64,000 nucleotides of DNA, taken from NCBI GenBank assembly GCA_022823365.1, contig JAJDXG010000016.1, positions 62,001-126,000 on the forward strand. Reading direction: 5' to 3'. The notes below the pieces were generated by a model. That model was not told where the DNA came from. It did not search any database and saw only the letters and a list, made by a program, of their open reading frames with translations. Shown here piece after piece: positions 43,529 to 53,969 of this stretch. The position numbers and the translations under genes are program-made. The DNA is from Gemmatimonadota bacterium (GTDB taxonomy: Bacteria; Gemmatimonadota; Gemmatimonadetes; Longimicrobiales; Gaopeijiaceae). How positions within the stretch are numbered: the first letter of the stretch is position 1; each line of letters opens with the position of its first letter.

Positions 43529-44821
43529 TCAGCGCAGCACGCGGAAGATGCGGTCGGCAACCGTCGTCATGAGGGGCGTGCCGACTGCCAGCAGGACGAT
43601 GCCCGCGGTCTCTGCGGCGCCGGACTCGTTGCTCCTGCCCTCAATGAGCAGGAGGTAGCCGGCGGTCGCCGCCATGGCGCTTCCAAGCGCGGCGGGGAGG
43701 AACCGTCCCTTGGAGCGGTCGGTCTGGCCGGCCCACCCGGCCGAGTAGCCTCCGGCCGCGCTGGGCAGCGCCAGCGCCAGGATGCCAGTGCCCGTCGTCA
43801 GGATGCCGGTGCAGCGTGGGCGCAGGCCCCCGAGGCCGGTATCGATTTCAAGGCATCGGTTGGCCAGACCGAGCCCGAGTGCCAATCCGACCGCGTTCCC
43901 CACGAAGGAGCTGGCGAAGACCCGCTCCCATCCGTAGCGCTCCTCCTCCAGGGACCAGTCGAAGCCGGTAACCAGGTTATCGGCAGCGGCCTCGCGCTGA
44001 CGCTGCGGACCGGTCTTGGTCTCCACCAGCAGGGCGCCCCCTCCCGCGGCCATGCCGAACCGCGTAGACGCCTGCAGGGGCGACAGCAACTCCACGCGCG
44101 CTATGTCCTCGAGGGGCATCGAGAAGTAGAGCAGCGACGGCACGGCGGCGCGGACGCCGTCCACGTAGATGGACACGTCGTTGCATCCGCCCTGCGCCGA
44201 GGTGGAGCGGTATTCGACGCAGGACCCGGTTCTGCTCGATCGCACCCGGAGGCCCGGCAGGTGCTGCGCGAGCACGTCGGACAGGGCGAGTCCGCGTCGC
44301 GCGGCCTCGCTGAGCTGCGCGGGCCCGACCTCGTTCACGGAGTGGCCGGTGGAGATCCGCCTCCGTTCCAGTTCCGTGACCGCCTCCACGACGAGCGGCT
44401 CGAATTCGATCATTCGTGGCGCAAGGCGCACGTCGAGGCGCAGATCCTCGCCCGGATTTACGGCGATTTCGCGCGACTGGTCACCGTAGGCCAGATGCTC
44501 CACCACCAGGATGTGCGCCCCCTCGGGGACATCCGCGAAACCGAACATTCCGCCGGCATCCGTCACGGTGGAAAGGCCGAGGTCGTGAAGACGCACGACG
44601 ACATCGGGGATGGGCCGCGAATTCTCATGCTCGAGCACGCGGCCGGTCAGAGTCCCCGTTTGCTGGGCGGCGGCCGCGTTCGCCGACACCAGCGTCAGGA
44701 CGCACAGCAGGGCCACGAACGAAGTCGCGCGGGCACACCTCGCGAGCGCGCGCCACGCAGCCACCGAGAGTCCCGGATGTGCGTCGGTTAGCGCCGGTAG
44801 GACCGGCCGGAGGGAAGTCAT
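43529..44821 (-). CDS. Carboxypeptidase-regulatory plus TonB-plug protein without barrel
   Basis: The protein has 430 residues, taking the ATG at 44821 (an in-frame TTG lies ten codons upstream). A long basic N-terminus precedes the signal core ending near SANAAAAQQ. A carboxypeptidase-regulatory domain (TGTLTGRVLEHENSRPIPDV onward) and a plug (LAQHLPGLRVR, then CNDVSIYVDGVRA and IARVELLSP) follow. Where a receptor would have about 500 residues of barrel, there are only four hydrophobic Gly/Ala-rich segments. It may be a signalling or scaffold protein, not a transporter. Confidence 0.7.
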   Translation of the reverse strand: MTSLRPVLPALTDAHPGLSVAAWRALARCARATSFVALLCVLTLVSANAAAAQQTGTLTGRVLEHENSRPIPDVVVRLHDLGLSTVTDAGGMFGFADVPEGAHILVVEHLAYGDQSREIAVNPGEDLRLDVRLAPRMIEFEPLVVEAVTELERRRISTGHSVNEVGPAQLSEAARRGLALSDVLAQHLPGLRVRSSRTGSCVEYRSTSAQGGCNDVSIYVDGVRAAVPSLLYFSMPLEDIARVELLSPLQASTRFGMAAGGGALLVETKTGPQRQREAAADNLVTGFDWSLEEERYGWERVFASSFVGNAVGLALGLGLANRCLEIDTGLGGLRPRCTGILTTGTGILALALPSAAGGYSAGWAGQTDRSKGRFLPAALGSAMAATAGYLLLIEGRSNESGAAETAGIVLLAVGTPLMTTVADRIFRVLR

Positions 44822-44939
44822 GCGCGAGCCTGTCGGGGAAAAGCGTACCAATCAAAATACCCTGAGCCGATCCGGCGCGTTCCGATACCGGGCTGGGCCC
44901 AAGGATGTCTCCAAAGCTAGCGCGGGCGCACCTCCGACG

Positions 44940-46361
44940 CTAACGCCGCGGTGCCGGCGACGGCTCGATGTCCACCCGGATGTCGCGCCACTTCCCCTGC
45001 CGGTAGCGCGCCACGCTCAGGATGCAGCGGGCGGCGTGTCCCAGCAGAATCGCGGTCCAGACGTCGGTGGGTTCAAGACCGCGCATCTGCTGCAGGATTG
45101 CCAGCAGGCCGAGCGGAATCACCACCTGGGAGATGATGGAAATGAACAGCGGACTCCGCGTGTCGCCGCTCCCCTGCAGTCCGCCGGTGTATGTGAGCGC
45201 GACGGTCACGAAGAGCCCCGAGACGCTCAGGAAGGCCAGCAGCTGGACTCCCAGGCCGGCCACCCGGGGATCCTCCATGCCGAAGATGGAAAGCAGGGCC
45301 TCGGGAACGAGCAGAAACATGGCTCCCACGGCGATGGCGACCCCCAGGCCGATGCGCGACGCGACCCGCACCCCCTTGACGGCCCGTTCCGGGTGTCCCG
45401 CTCCCAGATTCTGCCCCACGACCGCTCCCGTGGCGCCCATCAGACCCAGCGAAGTCCACGTAATGAGCGAGAAAAGCTGCACGTAGCCGACGGCGTAGGC
45501 GGCCTGCGCCTCCGCGCTCAGGGCGAGAGATCCGATGAAGCGGAGCAGCAGCACGCCGCCGAGGTTCATGACCACGCCCTGGATGCCGGCAGGGAGTCCG
45601 AACCGGAACAGTTGGCGGATGATCGCCCAGTCCGGCGCCAGGGACATGCCGCGTTCGAAGGAGACCACCGTCCTGTGCGAAAGCAGCAGCCAGAGGACGT
45701 ACCCGCTCACGATCACGCCGGAGATCACGCTGCCCATCGCCGCGCCCGCGGTGCCGAAGGAGGGGATGGGCCCCAGGCCGCGTATCAGGATCACGCTGAA
45801 GGTGATGTTGAGAAGGGTGAGGGCCACCCCGAGACGGAGCGGCGTTCGCGCGTCTCCGGCTGCGCGAAACGCTCCTCCGGCCATGAAGAACATCATGGTG
45901 CCGAAGCTGAAGACGAAGAGGATGCGCAGGTAGGGGAGCGCCTCCTGCTGGACTTCCGCGGTCGCGCGCACCAGCCCCAGCAGGGAGGGAGCGAGGAAGT
46001 ACCCCAGAGGCGCGACGATGCCTACGGAAAGAGCCGCGGCCGTGAGGAAGGCCTGGTAGACGGTCCGATTGACCTTGTCCCTGTCGCCCGCGCCGGCGAA
46101 ACGGGCCACCAGAATGCCCATCCCCGTGAACAGCGAGGACACGAAGGTGATGACGACGAGGTAGATCTGCGAGGACACGCCGATGGCGGCGTTGCCCGCG
46201 TAGCCCACGTAGTTGCCGACCATGGCATGGCCGACCACGCCCTGCATGCCGGCGATCACGTTCTGCAGCATGGTCGGCCACGCGAGCATCCATACCGCCA
46301 GCGGGACCGGCCCTTCTACGATGCTGCGGTCGAAGGGGCGTCCGCCGGTCCGCCGGGACAT
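44940..46361 (-). CDS. MATE-family efflux transporter
   Basis: The protein has 473 residues with about twelve membrane segments in two pseudo-repeats, typical MATE length. Family-like stretches include PLAVWMLAWPTMLQN near the start, FRAAGDARTPL in the first half and LQGSGDTRSPL in the second. It exports drugs or metabolites in exchange for Na+ or H+ at the inner membrane. It begins 21 bases after the sdhB stop, so it may be cotranscribed with sdhCAB. Confidence 0.9.
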   Translation of the reverse strand: MSRRTGGRPFDRSIVEGPVPLAVWMLAWPTMLQNVIAGMQGVVGHAMVGNYVGYAGNAAIGVSSQIYLVVITFVSSLFTGMGILVARFAGAGDRDKVNRTVYQAFLTAAALSVGIVAPLGYFLAPSLLGLVRATAEVQQEALPYLRILFVFSFGTMMFFMAGGAFRAAGDARTPLRLGVALTLLNITFSVILIRGLGPIPSFGTAGAAMGSVISGVIVSGYVLWLLLSHRTVVSFERGMSLAPDWAIIRQLFRFGLPAGIQGVVMNLGGVLLLRFIGSLALSAEAQAAYAVGYVQLFSLITWTSLGLMGATGAVVGQNLGAGHPERAVKGVRVASRIGLGVAIAVGAMFLLVPEALLSIFGMEDPRVAGLGVQLLAFLSVSGLFVTVALTYTGGLQGSGDTRSPLFISIISQVVIPLGLLAILQQMRGLEPTDVWTAILLGHAARCILSVARYRQGKWRDIRVDIEPSPAPRR

Positions 46362-46382
46362 GTCGCGAACGACCCGCGCGGG

Positions 46383-47138
46383 TCAGGCCGGCGTGCCTTT
46401 TCTCCGGACGACCCGAAGGAGCTTCGCCAGGGGGTCGTACGCCCTGTCCACGACGCGCTCCTTGAGGGGGATGATGGCGTTGTCGGTGATGGTGATGGTC
46501 TCCGGACACACCTTGGTACAGCACTTGGTGATGTTGCAGTAGCCCACGCCCTGGTCCTTGCGCAGGGTCTCGAGCCGGTCCCCGGTGTCGAGCGGATGCA
46601 TCTCCAGCGCCGCCACGTGCACCATGAAGCGCGGCCCGATGAACTCCTCGTGCAGGTGGTGGTCCCTCAGCACGTGACATACGTCCTGGCAAAGGAAGCA
46701 CTCGATGCACTTGCGGAACTCCATCACCCGGTCGACGTCCTCCTGGAAGATCTCCCAGGTGCCGTCCTCATTGTCGGGTTCGCGGGGCTGGAAGGCGGCG
46801 ATGTTCTCCTTCACGCGGTAGTTCCAGGAGACGTCGGTGACCAGGTCGCGCACGAGCGGGAAGGCCTTCATGGGCTCGATGGTGACCGGCTCGTCCATGG
46901 GAAGGTCGCTCAGCCGGGTCATGCACATGAGCTTCGGCATCCCGTTCACCTCGGCGGAACACGACCCGCAGCGGCCCGCCTTGCAGTTCCAGCGCACGGC
47001 CAGGTCGTTCGCCTGCTCGGCCTGGATCCTGTGGACAGCGTCGAGCACCACCATCCCCGTGGTGGTCTCGATGGTATAGTCCTGGAATCCCCCGGTCTCC
47101 CCGTCCCCTCTCCAGACCCTGAACGTGCTCTCGGCCAT
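46383..47138 (-). CDS. sdhB: Succinate dehydrogenase/fumarate reductase iron-sulfur subunit
   Basis: The protein has 251 residues. The start ATG shares a base with the sdhA stop (TAATG). All three clusters are marked: the [2Fe-2S] cysteines in NCKAGRCGSC plus a later LMC, the [4Fe-4S] set in CIECFLCQDVC, and the [3Fe-4S] set in CNITKCCTKVCP. It passes electrons from SdhA to the membrane subunit. Confidence 0.95.
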   Translation of the reverse strand: MAESTFRVWRGDGETGGFQDYTIETTTGMVVLDAVHRIQAEQANDLAVRWNCKAGRCGSCSAEVNGMPKLMCMTRLSDLPMDEPVTIEPMKAFPLVRDLVTDVSWNYRVKENIAAFQPREPDNEDGTWEIFQEDVDRVMEFRKCIECFLCQDVCHVLRDHHLHEEFIGPRFMVHVAALEMHPLDTGDRLETLRKDQGVGYCNITKCCTKVCPETITITDNAIIPLKERVVDRAYDPLAKLLRVVRRKGTPA

Positions 47139-48949
47139 TATCCCTGTTCCTCGATGATTCGGGTCAGCCGCCCGGGCAGCTTGCGGACCGGTTCCCTGCG
47201 ACTCTTCATGTTGCCGTCCGCGTCCTTCCACAACACGAGGTTGTAGCATCCCCAGTCCGGATCCTTGGCAGGGTAGTCGACGCGTGAGTGGGCGCCGCGG
47301 CTCTCCCTGCGTCCGATGGCGGCTCGGGTTGCGGCTTCGGAGACCGTGAGCAGACAGTCGAGGTCGAGGGCCGTGTGCCAGCCCGGGTTGTACTCCCGGT
47401 TGCCGGTCACCGCGACGTTCGCGGCCCGCTCCTTGAGCGCCTCGATGTCCTCGAGCGCGGATGCCAGATCGTCCTCGGTGCGCACGATCCCGACCTGGTT
47501 CTGCATGAGTTTCTGGAGGTCTTCCTGCACCTGGTAGGGGCCCTCCCCGCCGTTGTTGGCAAACGGGGCCAGGGAGTGGCGCTCGGCCGCCGCGACCTGC
47601 TCGGGGTCGAGCGGGGGGGCGGCGTTCTCGCTCGCGAAACGGGCCGCGTATTCGCCCGCCCGCTTGCCGAAGACCAGGAGGTCCGAGAGGGAGTTGCCGC
47701 CCAGGCGGTTGGCGCCGTGCAGCCCCGCCGCGCACTCCCCGGCGGCGAACAGGCCGGGCACGTTGGACATCTGCGTGTCGGCGTCCACGCGCACGCCACC
47801 CATCACGTAGTGCGTGGTGGGCCCGACCTCCATGGGCTCCTCCGTGATGTCGATGTCCGCCAGCGCCTTGAACTGGTGGTACATCCCGGGGAGCTTCCGG
47901 CGGATGTGCGCCGGGGCGTCGGGGATCTTCTCCGAAATCCACGCGATGTCGAGGAACGCGCCGCCGTGGGGGCTTCCGCGTCCCTCCTTCACCTCGCGCA
48001 CGATGCAGCGGGCGACGTGGTCGCGTGTGAGCAGCTCAGGGGGGCGGCGCGCGTCGCGGTCGCCCACCACGTAGCGCCACCCCTCCTCGGGCGAGTCGGC
48101 CGTCTGCTCCTTGTAGAGGGCGGGGATGTCGTCGAACATGAACCGGCGCCCCTCGGAGTTGCGCAGCACGCCGCCTTCCCCGCGCACCCCCTCGGTGACC
48201 AGGATGCCGCGCACGCTGGGGGGCCACACCATGCCCGTGGGGTGGAACTGGATGAACTCCATGTCCATCAGCTCCGCCCCCGCGTGGTACGCGAGGGCGT
48301 GCCCGTCGCCGGTGTATTCCCAGCTGTTGGAGGTGATCTGGTAGGCCTTGCCGATCCCTCCGGTGGCGAGCACCACCGCCTTCGCTCCGAAGACCTGGAA
48401 GCGGCCCCGCTCGCGGTCGTAGGCGAAGGCCCCCGCCACGCGCCCGCCGTCCAGCAGCAGGCGGGTCACAGTGCACTCCATGAAGACGTCCATGCCCTGG
48501 TGGACGCCGTGGTCCTGCAGGGTACGGATCATCTCCAGGCCGGTGCGGTCGCCCACGTGCGCCAGCCGGGGGTAGGCGTGGCCGCCGAAGTTCCGCTGCA
48601 GGATGCGCCCGTCCGGGGTGCGGTCCATAAGCGCCCCCCACGCCTCCAGCTCCCGGACCCGGTCGGGGGACTCGCGCGCGTGCAGCTCGGCCATGCGCCA
48701 GTCGTTGAGGTACTGGCCGCCGCGCATGGTGTCGGCGAAGTGCACCTCCCAGCTGTCGCGCTCGTCCACGTTGGCGAGCGCCGCCGCGACCCCGCCCTCG
48801 GCCATGACCGTGTGGGCCTTGCCCAGGAGGGACTTGCACACCAGGCCCACGGAGGCGCCTGCGGCAGCGGCCTCGATGGCGGCCCTCAGCCCCGCCCCGC
48901 CGGCCCCGACGATCAGGACGTCGTGTTCGTGCCGCTCGAACCCGGCCAT
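47138..48949 (-). CDS. sdhA: Succinate dehydrogenase/fumarate reductase flavoprotein subunit
   Basis: The protein has 603 residues. The start at 48949 shares a base with the sdhC stop. The FAD-binding DVLIVGAGGAGLRAA lies at about 9-23, the His for covalent FAD is in KAHTVMAEGG, and the substrate-site region includes FIQFHPTG, with GGNSLSDLLVFG near the end of the FAD domain. It oxidises succinate to fumarate on the cytoplasmic face. Confidence 0.95.
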   Translation of the reverse strand: MAGFERHEHDVLIVGAGGAGLRAAIEAAAAGASVGLVCKSLLGKAHTVMAEGGVAAALANVDERDSWEVHFADTMRGGQYLNDWRMAELHARESPDRVRELEAWGALMDRTPDGRILQRNFGGHAYPRLAHVGDRTGLEMIRTLQDHGVHQGMDVFMECTVTRLLLDGGRVAGAFAYDRERGRFQVFGAKAVVLATGGIGKAYQITSNSWEYTGDGHALAYHAGAELMDMEFIQFHPTGMVWPPSVRGILVTEGVRGEGGVLRNSEGRRFMFDDIPALYKEQTADSPEEGWRYVVGDRDARRPPELLTRDHVARCIVREVKEGRGSPHGGAFLDIAWISEKIPDAPAHIRRKLPGMYHQFKALADIDITEEPMEVGPTTHYVMGGVRVDADTQMSNVPGLFAAGECAAGLHGANRLGGNSLSDLLVFGKRAGEYAARFASENAAPPLDPEQVAAAERHSLAPFANNGGEGPYQVQEDLQKLMQNQVGIVRTEDDLASALEDIEALKERAANVAVTGNREYNPGWHTALDLDCLLTVSEAATRAAIGRRESRGAHSRVDYPAKDPDWGCYNLVLWKDADGNMKSRREPVRKLPGRLTRIIEEQG

Positions 48950-49788
48950 CAGAGGATCCTCCAGTCGGTCCAGACGCCCATGGAGCAGAGGCGTACGTAG
49001 ACATCGCTGAACCCGACCCAAACGAGGCTCATCCAGGCCCAGAGCATGTGGCGCCGATTGAGGCAGCTCACGCCCCTGTGGGCTTCGCGGCGCAGCGGAC
49101 GCCCGGACAGCCTGTTCATCCCGCCGCCCACCAGGTGGCGCAGGGAGTGGCATCCGAAGGTGTAGCCGCCCAGAAGCACGACGTTGGTGACCAGCACCAG
49201 CGACCCAAGGCCGATGCCGAAGGTCTCGCCCCCGCCCGGGCCCTCGAACCAGAACCCCTTCCAGGCGTCATAGGAGAGGATGCCGATGAAGATCACCGCG
49301 ACGTAGAGGAAGTAGCGGTGGATGTTCTGCATGATGAGCGGGAACGAGTGCTCGCCCAGGTAGCTCTTTCGCGGCTCGCCCACCGTGCAGGAGGGCGGAT
49401 CGCCCCAGAAGGCCTTATAATACGCGCCGCGGTAATAGTAGCAGGTGAAGCGGAAACCCAGCGGCGCCCACAGGATCATGAACGCGGGCGACCAGCGCAG
49501 CCATCCCAGCCACGAATCCGCCCACCAGGCGGGCGACGGCCCCAGCCAGGCATGGTGGGAGTCGCCCAGCAGTTCGGGTGAGTAGAAGGGGGAGAGGTAG
49601 TTGCCGAAGGTGTAGAACTCGCCCTGGAAGGCGGCCCAGGTGGAGTAGACACCGAAGGCGGTGAGTCCCGTGAAGACCGCCAGCGGCTGAAGCCACCATC
49701 GGTCCCGGCGCATGGTGCCCCCGAAGGGGCTGCGCGCGGGCAGGGAAGCCGGGGTTCGGACCGGAAGCGAGGTCGTGCCTGACGCCAT
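48949..49788 (-). CDS. sdhC: Succinate dehydrogenase membrane cytochrome b subunit
   Basis: The protein has 279 residues. The ATG at 49788 has AGGAGGATAGGA directly upstream. Five hydrophobic segments are visible, and candidate heme-b histidines occur in NIHRYF, CHSLRH and RRHMLW. The single five-helix subunit, with no separate sdhD, suggests the type that carries two hemes and is paired with menaquinone in other bacteria. The 202-base region upstream (49789-49990) should hold the sdhCAB promoter, but I see no clear one. Confidence 0.85.
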   Translation of the reverse strand: MASGTTSLPVRTPASLPARSPFGGTMRRDRWWLQPLAVFTGLTAFGVYSTWAAFQGEFYTFGNYLSPFYSPELLGDSHHAWLGPSPAWWADSWLGWLRWSPAFMILWAPLGFRFTCYYYRGAYYKAFWGDPPSCTVGEPRKSYLGEHSFPLIMQNIHRYFLYVAVIFIGILSYDAWKGFWFEGPGGGETFGIGLGSLVLVTNVVLLGGYTFGCHSLRHLVGGGMNRLSGRPLRREAHRGVSCLNRRHMLWAWMSLVWVGFSDVYVRLCSMGVWTDWRIL

Positions 49789-49990
49789 TCCTATCCTCCT
49801 GAGAGCGCCCGTGCGGCGCTTCTGTGAGATCGTGGGCGGGCCTGCAGGTCGTGGTTGCCGGGCGTGCCCTTCCGCCTCGCCGTGGCGGCCCCGCCGGAGC
49901 TCGGGGCGCACGGCTGCACAAGAATATCCCCGGGGCGGTCATACGCCAATACGCGATGCGGGATCGGAGCCGCGATCAGCGCGGCCGATT

Positions 49991-50680
49991 TCAACCGCCG
50001 GGGCGCCGGAGCACGCAGGCCCGGCTCCAGACGGCGTCGAACATCTGCTCGGTGAGCTTGCCCGTGAAGGTGTTCTGCTGGGAGGGATGGTAGGAGGCCA
50101 GCACCGTCAGGCCGGGACGGATGGGCACCTCGACGGCGTGGCCGAAGCGGGGCAGGGGTCTGGGGATGGGTTCTGCCCGGTCGCGCAGCAGGCGGAGCAC
50201 CACCGAGAAGGCGAAGGCGCCGAGGGCGACCACCACGCGCAGGTCGGGCAGCAGATCCCATTCACGTTCGAGAAAGGGGCGGCAGGCGTCACGCTCGTTG
50301 GTCGTGGGCCGGTTTTTCGGCGGAGCGCAGCGGACCGCGGCGGTGATCCAGGCCCCGTTCAGGGTGAGCCCGTCCGCGCGCGACGTCGAGTCCGGCTGCG
50401 AGGCGAGGCCGGCCCGGTGGAGCGCGCCGTAGAGCAGATTGCCCGAGGCGTCGCCGGTGAACATGCGCCCGGTCCGGTTGGAGCCGTGCGCGCCCGGCGC
50501 CAGCCCCACCACCACCAGCCAGGCGGCGGGGTCTCCGAATCCGGGCACCGGCCGGCCCCAGTACTCCTCGGTGGCGTAGGCCGCCCGCTTCGTGCGCGCG
50601 ACCCGCTCCCGCCACTCGACCAGGCGCGGGCATCGGCGGCAGGCGCTGACTTCGGTGGCCAGGGCGGTGAGGGCGTTCAT
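49991..50680 (-). CDS. Family-5 (UDGb-type) uracil-DNA glycosylase
   Basis: The protein has 229 residues. An N-terminal CRRCPRLVEWRE starts the iron-sulfur cluster ligand set. Motif A (GLAPGAHGSNRTGR, then FTGDASG) is the family-5 form, with no polar catalytic residue in the usual place, and the later SYHPSQQNTF fits motif B. It removes uracil and other deaminated bases from DNA. The start overlaps the stop of the SelD fusion gene by four bases. Confidence 0.88.
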   Translation of the reverse strand: MNALTALATEVSACRRCPRLVEWRERVARTKRAAYATEEYWGRPVPGFGDPAAWLVVVGLAPGAHGSNRTGRMFTGDASGNLLYGALHRAGLASQPDSTSRADGLTLNGAWITAAVRCAPPKNRPTTNERDACRPFLEREWDLLPDLRVVVALGAFAFSVVLRLLRDRAEPIPRPLPRFGHAVEVPIRPGLTVLASYHPSQQNTFTGKLTEQMFDAVWSRACVLRRPGG

Positions 50681-52992
50681 CGCGCGCGTCCGGCATCGAG
50701 GTGGAGCACCCCGGGCTCTCCGGAGGCCGCTTCCTCCGCCAGCACCGTGCCGATCACGACCGCCTGCGGGCAGCCAGCGGCGCGCAGGGCCTTCACGCAC
50801 GCCTCGGCCCGGCCGGCGGGGGCGCTGGCGAGCAGCCCGCCCGCGGTCTGCGGGTCGAAGAGGAGCTGGGTGGCGGGATCGCCGAGCACCTCGGGAGCGG
50901 CGCGCACCGAATTCAGCGCGCGCAGGTTCTGGTCCTGGAGCGAGGAGAAGATGCCGAGCCGGGCTAGCTCGAGCGCGCCGTCCAGGAAGGGCATCCCGGC
51001 GAGGCCGACCGAGACTTCCACCCCGGAGGCGCGCGCCATTTCAAGGAGGTGGCCGGCGAGCCCGAAGCCGGTCACGTCGGTGGCGGCCGTGGCTCCGTGT
51101 TCGCCGAGGATCCGCGCCGCGGCCCGGTGGGACTCCTGCATGGCGGCGAGCGCGGCGTCGATCCAGAGGCTCTGCGCCCTGCCCCGCATCTCCGCGGCGA
51201 GGATCACGCCGGTGCCGACCGGGCGGGTGAGCACCAGCCGGTCGCCCGGACGCATGCCTGCTTTGCGCAGCAGATCCTCTGCTGGCGCCGTTCCGGTCAC
51301 GGAGAACCCCATGGCCAGCTCGCTCCCCTCGCTGGTGTGTCCGCCCGCCAACGCCACGCCGTCGCGCTCCAGAACCTCGAGCGCTCCCGCCATGAGCTGC
51401 GTGAGATCCTCCTCCATCTTCTCTTCCGCGGCGAGTGGCAGCGTCACCATCGCCATCGCCGCCACCGGCTCCGCGCGCATCGCAAAAATGTCGCCGAGCG
51501 CATGATTGGCGGTGATGCGGCCGAAGAGGAAGGGATCGTCGATGAAGGAGCGAAAGAAGTCGACGCTCTGCACGGCGACCTGCCCCGCGGGAACCTCGAC
51601 CACCGCCGCGTCGTCGGGGGCGTCCAGTCCGACCAGCACCTGGGGATGGCCGCTGGCGCCCAGCCGGGCGAGCGACCGGAAGAGCAGTTCGCTGCCGACC
51701 TTGGAGCCGCATCCTCCGCAGCGCATCGCGGAACCGGGCCCTGAGGACGCAACGTACCGGCTGTCGCCCCCGGCTTCAGCCTTCGACGCGCCTGCGGCGG
51801 CCGGGCCATCGTCGACTCCTTCGCCGTCCATCGATGGCAACTCGCTGTAGTCCCGGATGAAGCGCCGGTCGATGCGGTCCTTCCAGGTCCAGACCCAGCG
51901 ACCCGCGACCGTCAGCCCGTTGCGGGCGGCGACGGCATGGCGCCGGCCGGTCGAGATCAGGCTCAGGTATTCGCGCTGGGGCCGGAAGCCGGCCAGGGGC
52001 GCTTCGCGCAGCCGGCGCTCGAGGTTGCGGGCGAGCGGCGGACCCTGGCGCACCGCGAAGACGCCGGCCTTGGGACGCGGATACCCTTCGACCGCGGCGA
52101 TATCGCCAGCGGCGAAGACATCGGGATGCGACAGGGTCTGCAGGGTGTCGCGCACCCGGATGAAGCCGCGCCCGTCCACCTGCAGGCCGGATTCCCGGGG
52201 CCAGTCCGGTGCTCCCGCGGTCGTGACCCATAGCAATTCGTCGAAGGTGGCGGGGGATCCGTTCCCGAAGTGCAGGCGAGGGCCGTCCACGCGCACCACC
52301 CGGTGATCGGTGTGGACCACGATGCCGTCGTCTTCGAGGATCCGCGCGAAGCGCGCGCGCATGCTCCGGGGATACGCCGGGAGGATCTCGCCGGAATCGG
52401 TGAAGAGCTCGATGCGCACGTTGTCGCTGCGGCGACCGGCGGCTTCCGCGGCTCGCGCGAGCCCGTAACGGATCGAGAGCGCAAGCTCCACTCCTCCGGC
52501 GCCGCCGCCCACGATTCCGATCGAGACCGGGCCGGAGCTGCCGGCAACACGCTCGCGGAGCCGTGTCCAGCGGGCGAAAAACCCGTCGATGGGCTTGACC
52601 GGAACGACCGAGCCCTCCGCTCCCTCGACCCGGCGCACGCCGGGCGCCGAACCCGTATTCAGCGAGAGCACGTCGAAGGCCACCGCCGGACGCCCGGCGC
52701 ACATCACCCGCTTGTTTTCGAGATCGATCCCGACGACCCGATCGCGCAGGAAGCGGGCACGAGCGAAACGGGCCAGCGGAGCCAGGTCGATGTGGGCGTC
52801 CGAGAACGTATAGTGCCCGGCGATCAGCCCCGGAAGCATCCCGGAGTAGGGAGCGTTGGATTCCCGCGAGATGAGCGTGAGCCGAACCCCGGGCATCGGC
52901 TTCATGCCGAAGTGCTTGAGCACGGCGACATGGGTGTGCCCACCGCCGACCAGCACCAGATCCTTGGTCACCGGTCTGGGCGGCGACCCCAT
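50677..52992 (-). CDS. selD: Fusion of NDH2-like FAD oxidoreductase and selenide,water dikinase (SelD)
   Basis: The protein has 771 residues. The ATG at 52992 has AGGGG upstream; in-frame starts at 53007 and 53118 are possible, but the latter overlaps panE. Residues about 1-395 are a type II NADH-dehydrogenase-like two-dinucleotide fold ([11 protein letters not shown], then [15 protein letters not shown] and [11 protein letters not shown]). Residues 423-771 are SelD, starting with C425-GG-C428-GSK431, where the active-site position is Cys, not selenocysteine. SelD makes selenophosphate for selenoprotein or seleno-tRNA synthesis. No selA, selB or tRNA-Sec is in the window. Confidence 0.9.
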   Translation of the reverse strand: MGSPPRPVTKDLVLVGGGHTHVAVLKHFGMKPMPGVRLTLISRESNAPYSGMLPGLIAGHYTFSDAHIDLAPLARFARARFLRDRVVGIDLENKRVMCAGRPAVAFDVLSLNTGSAPGVRRVEGAEGSVVPVKPIDGFFARWTRLRERVAGSSGPVSIGIVGGGAGGVELALSIRYGLARAAEAAGRRSDNVRIELFTDSGEILPAYPRSMRARFARILEDDGIVVHTDHRVVRVDGPRLHFGNGSPATFDELLWVTTAGAPDWPRESGLQVDGRGFIRVRDTLQTLSHPDVFAAGDIAAVEGYPRPKAGVFAVRQGPPLARNLERRLREAPLAGFRPQREYLSLISTGRRHAVAARNGLTVAGRWVWTWKDRIDRRFIRDYSELPSMDGEGVDDGPAAAGASKAEAGGDSRYVASSGPGSAMRCGGCGSKVGSELLFRSLARLGASGHPQVLVGLDAPDDAAVVEVPAGQVAVQSVDFFRSFIDDPFLFGRITANHALGDIFAMRAEPVAAMAMVTLPLAAEEKMEEDLTQLMAGALEVLERDGVALAGGHTSEGSELAMGFSVTGTAPAEDLLRKAGMRPGDRLVLTRPVGTGVILAAEMRGRAQSLWIDAALAAMQESHRAAARILGEHGATAATDVTGFGLAGHLLEMARASGVEVSVGLAGMPFLDGALELARLGIFSSLQDQNLRALNSVRAAPEVLGDPATQLLFDPQTAGGLLASAPAGRAEACVKALRAAGCPQAVVIGTVLAEEAASGEPGVLHLDAGRAR

Positions 52993-53039
52993 GGCACCCC
53001 TGCGCATGGCCTGAAGATGCCGCTTCAGCGAGGCGCCGT

Positions 53040-53969
53040 TCAAGGTCCGCGCGCGGCAAGCTCCGACGGAAGCAGAGCCGCGTGCATGAACTGGTGGATC
53101 GGAGTGGCCACCCCGCACTCACGACCCAGTCGGACCACCGCGCCGCTCAACTGCTCCAGCTCGGAGGGCCGGCCGCCCGCGATGTCGCGATGCATCGAGG
53201 GGATGGAGCCTGGCGGGAGGCCGTCGAAGAAGGCCAGCGCATCCGCAATCACGCCATCCGGCAGGCGAATCCCACGGGCCGCGGCCACTGCGGCGGCTTC
53301 CTCCATCGCGCGGAGGAGGAGTTCACGGGCCGGGGGGGTGGCGCGCACGGCGCCGAGAGGCATCCGCGCCACCGAACAAACGCCGCTCACCGGAGCCATG
53401 AGGAGGAGCTTGTGCCAGAGCTCGGCCTCGATGTCGCCGGAGACGACGACGGACACGCCCGGGGCCCGCTCCAGCGCTTCCGCCAGACGGTCGAGGCGGC
53501 CGGTCCGGCGCCCGTCCCGCTCTCCCATCACGATCACGGGGTCGATGCCGGTGTGCCGGATGCGGCCGGGCTCGACCAGCTCGCACAGGATGCGGGTCAG
53601 GCCGCCGGCCACCGCCTGGGCGGGCAGCGACCGTTCCAGCTGGGTGGCCGCCTCCACCCCGTTCTGGAGCGGGACCACAACCGTGCCGCGCCCCACCAGC
53701 GGCCGCAGTGCCCGGCCGGCCGCCTCGACCTGCCAGGTCTTGGTGGTGACCAGCACGGCGTCCACCTTCCCGAGCGACGCGGGGTCATCGGTGGCGGCGA
53801 CGCGCTCCAGATCCACATCGCCAGCGATGCTCTCCACCCGCAGGCCACCCGACCGCAAGACCGCCAGCTGACGTCCACGCGCGACGAAGACAACCTCCTC
53901 GCCCGCCTGGACAAGCCGCGCTCCGTAGTACCCGCCGACAGCGCCGGCTCCGTAGATGATGATGCGCAT
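53040..53969 (-). CDS. panE: 2-dehydropantoate 2-reductase
   Basis: The protein has 309 residues. The NADP-binding [17 protein letters not shown] is at the N-terminus. A lysine in [14 protein letters not shown] and the [17 protein letters not shown] segment match the family active site. It reduces ketopantoate to pantoate for coenzyme A synthesis, or belongs to the wider ketopantoate-reductase-like group. It starts a three-gene minus-strand run with the SelD fusion (47-base gap) and the glycosylase. It is divergent from fumC. Confidence 0.88.
   Translation of the reverse strand: MRIIIYGAGAVGGYYGARLVQAGEEVVFVARGRQLAVLRSGGLRVESIAGDVDLERVAATDDPASLGKVDAVLVTTKTWQVEAAGRALRPLVGRGTVVVPLQNGVEAATQLERSLPAQAVAGGLTRILCELVEPGRIRHTGIDPVIVMGERDGRRTGRLDRLAEALERAPGVSVVVSGDIEAELWHKLLLMAPVSGVCSVARMPLGAVRATPPARELLLRAMEEAAAVAAARGIRLPDGVIADALAFFDGLPPGSIPSMHRDIAGGRPSELEQLSGAVVRLGRECGVATPIHQFMHAALLPSELAARGP

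Noticed and set aside
51707-51726. Possible selenocysteine codon in the SelD active site
   Set aside because: The active-site codons are TGC (Cys) and no in-frame TGA is present.
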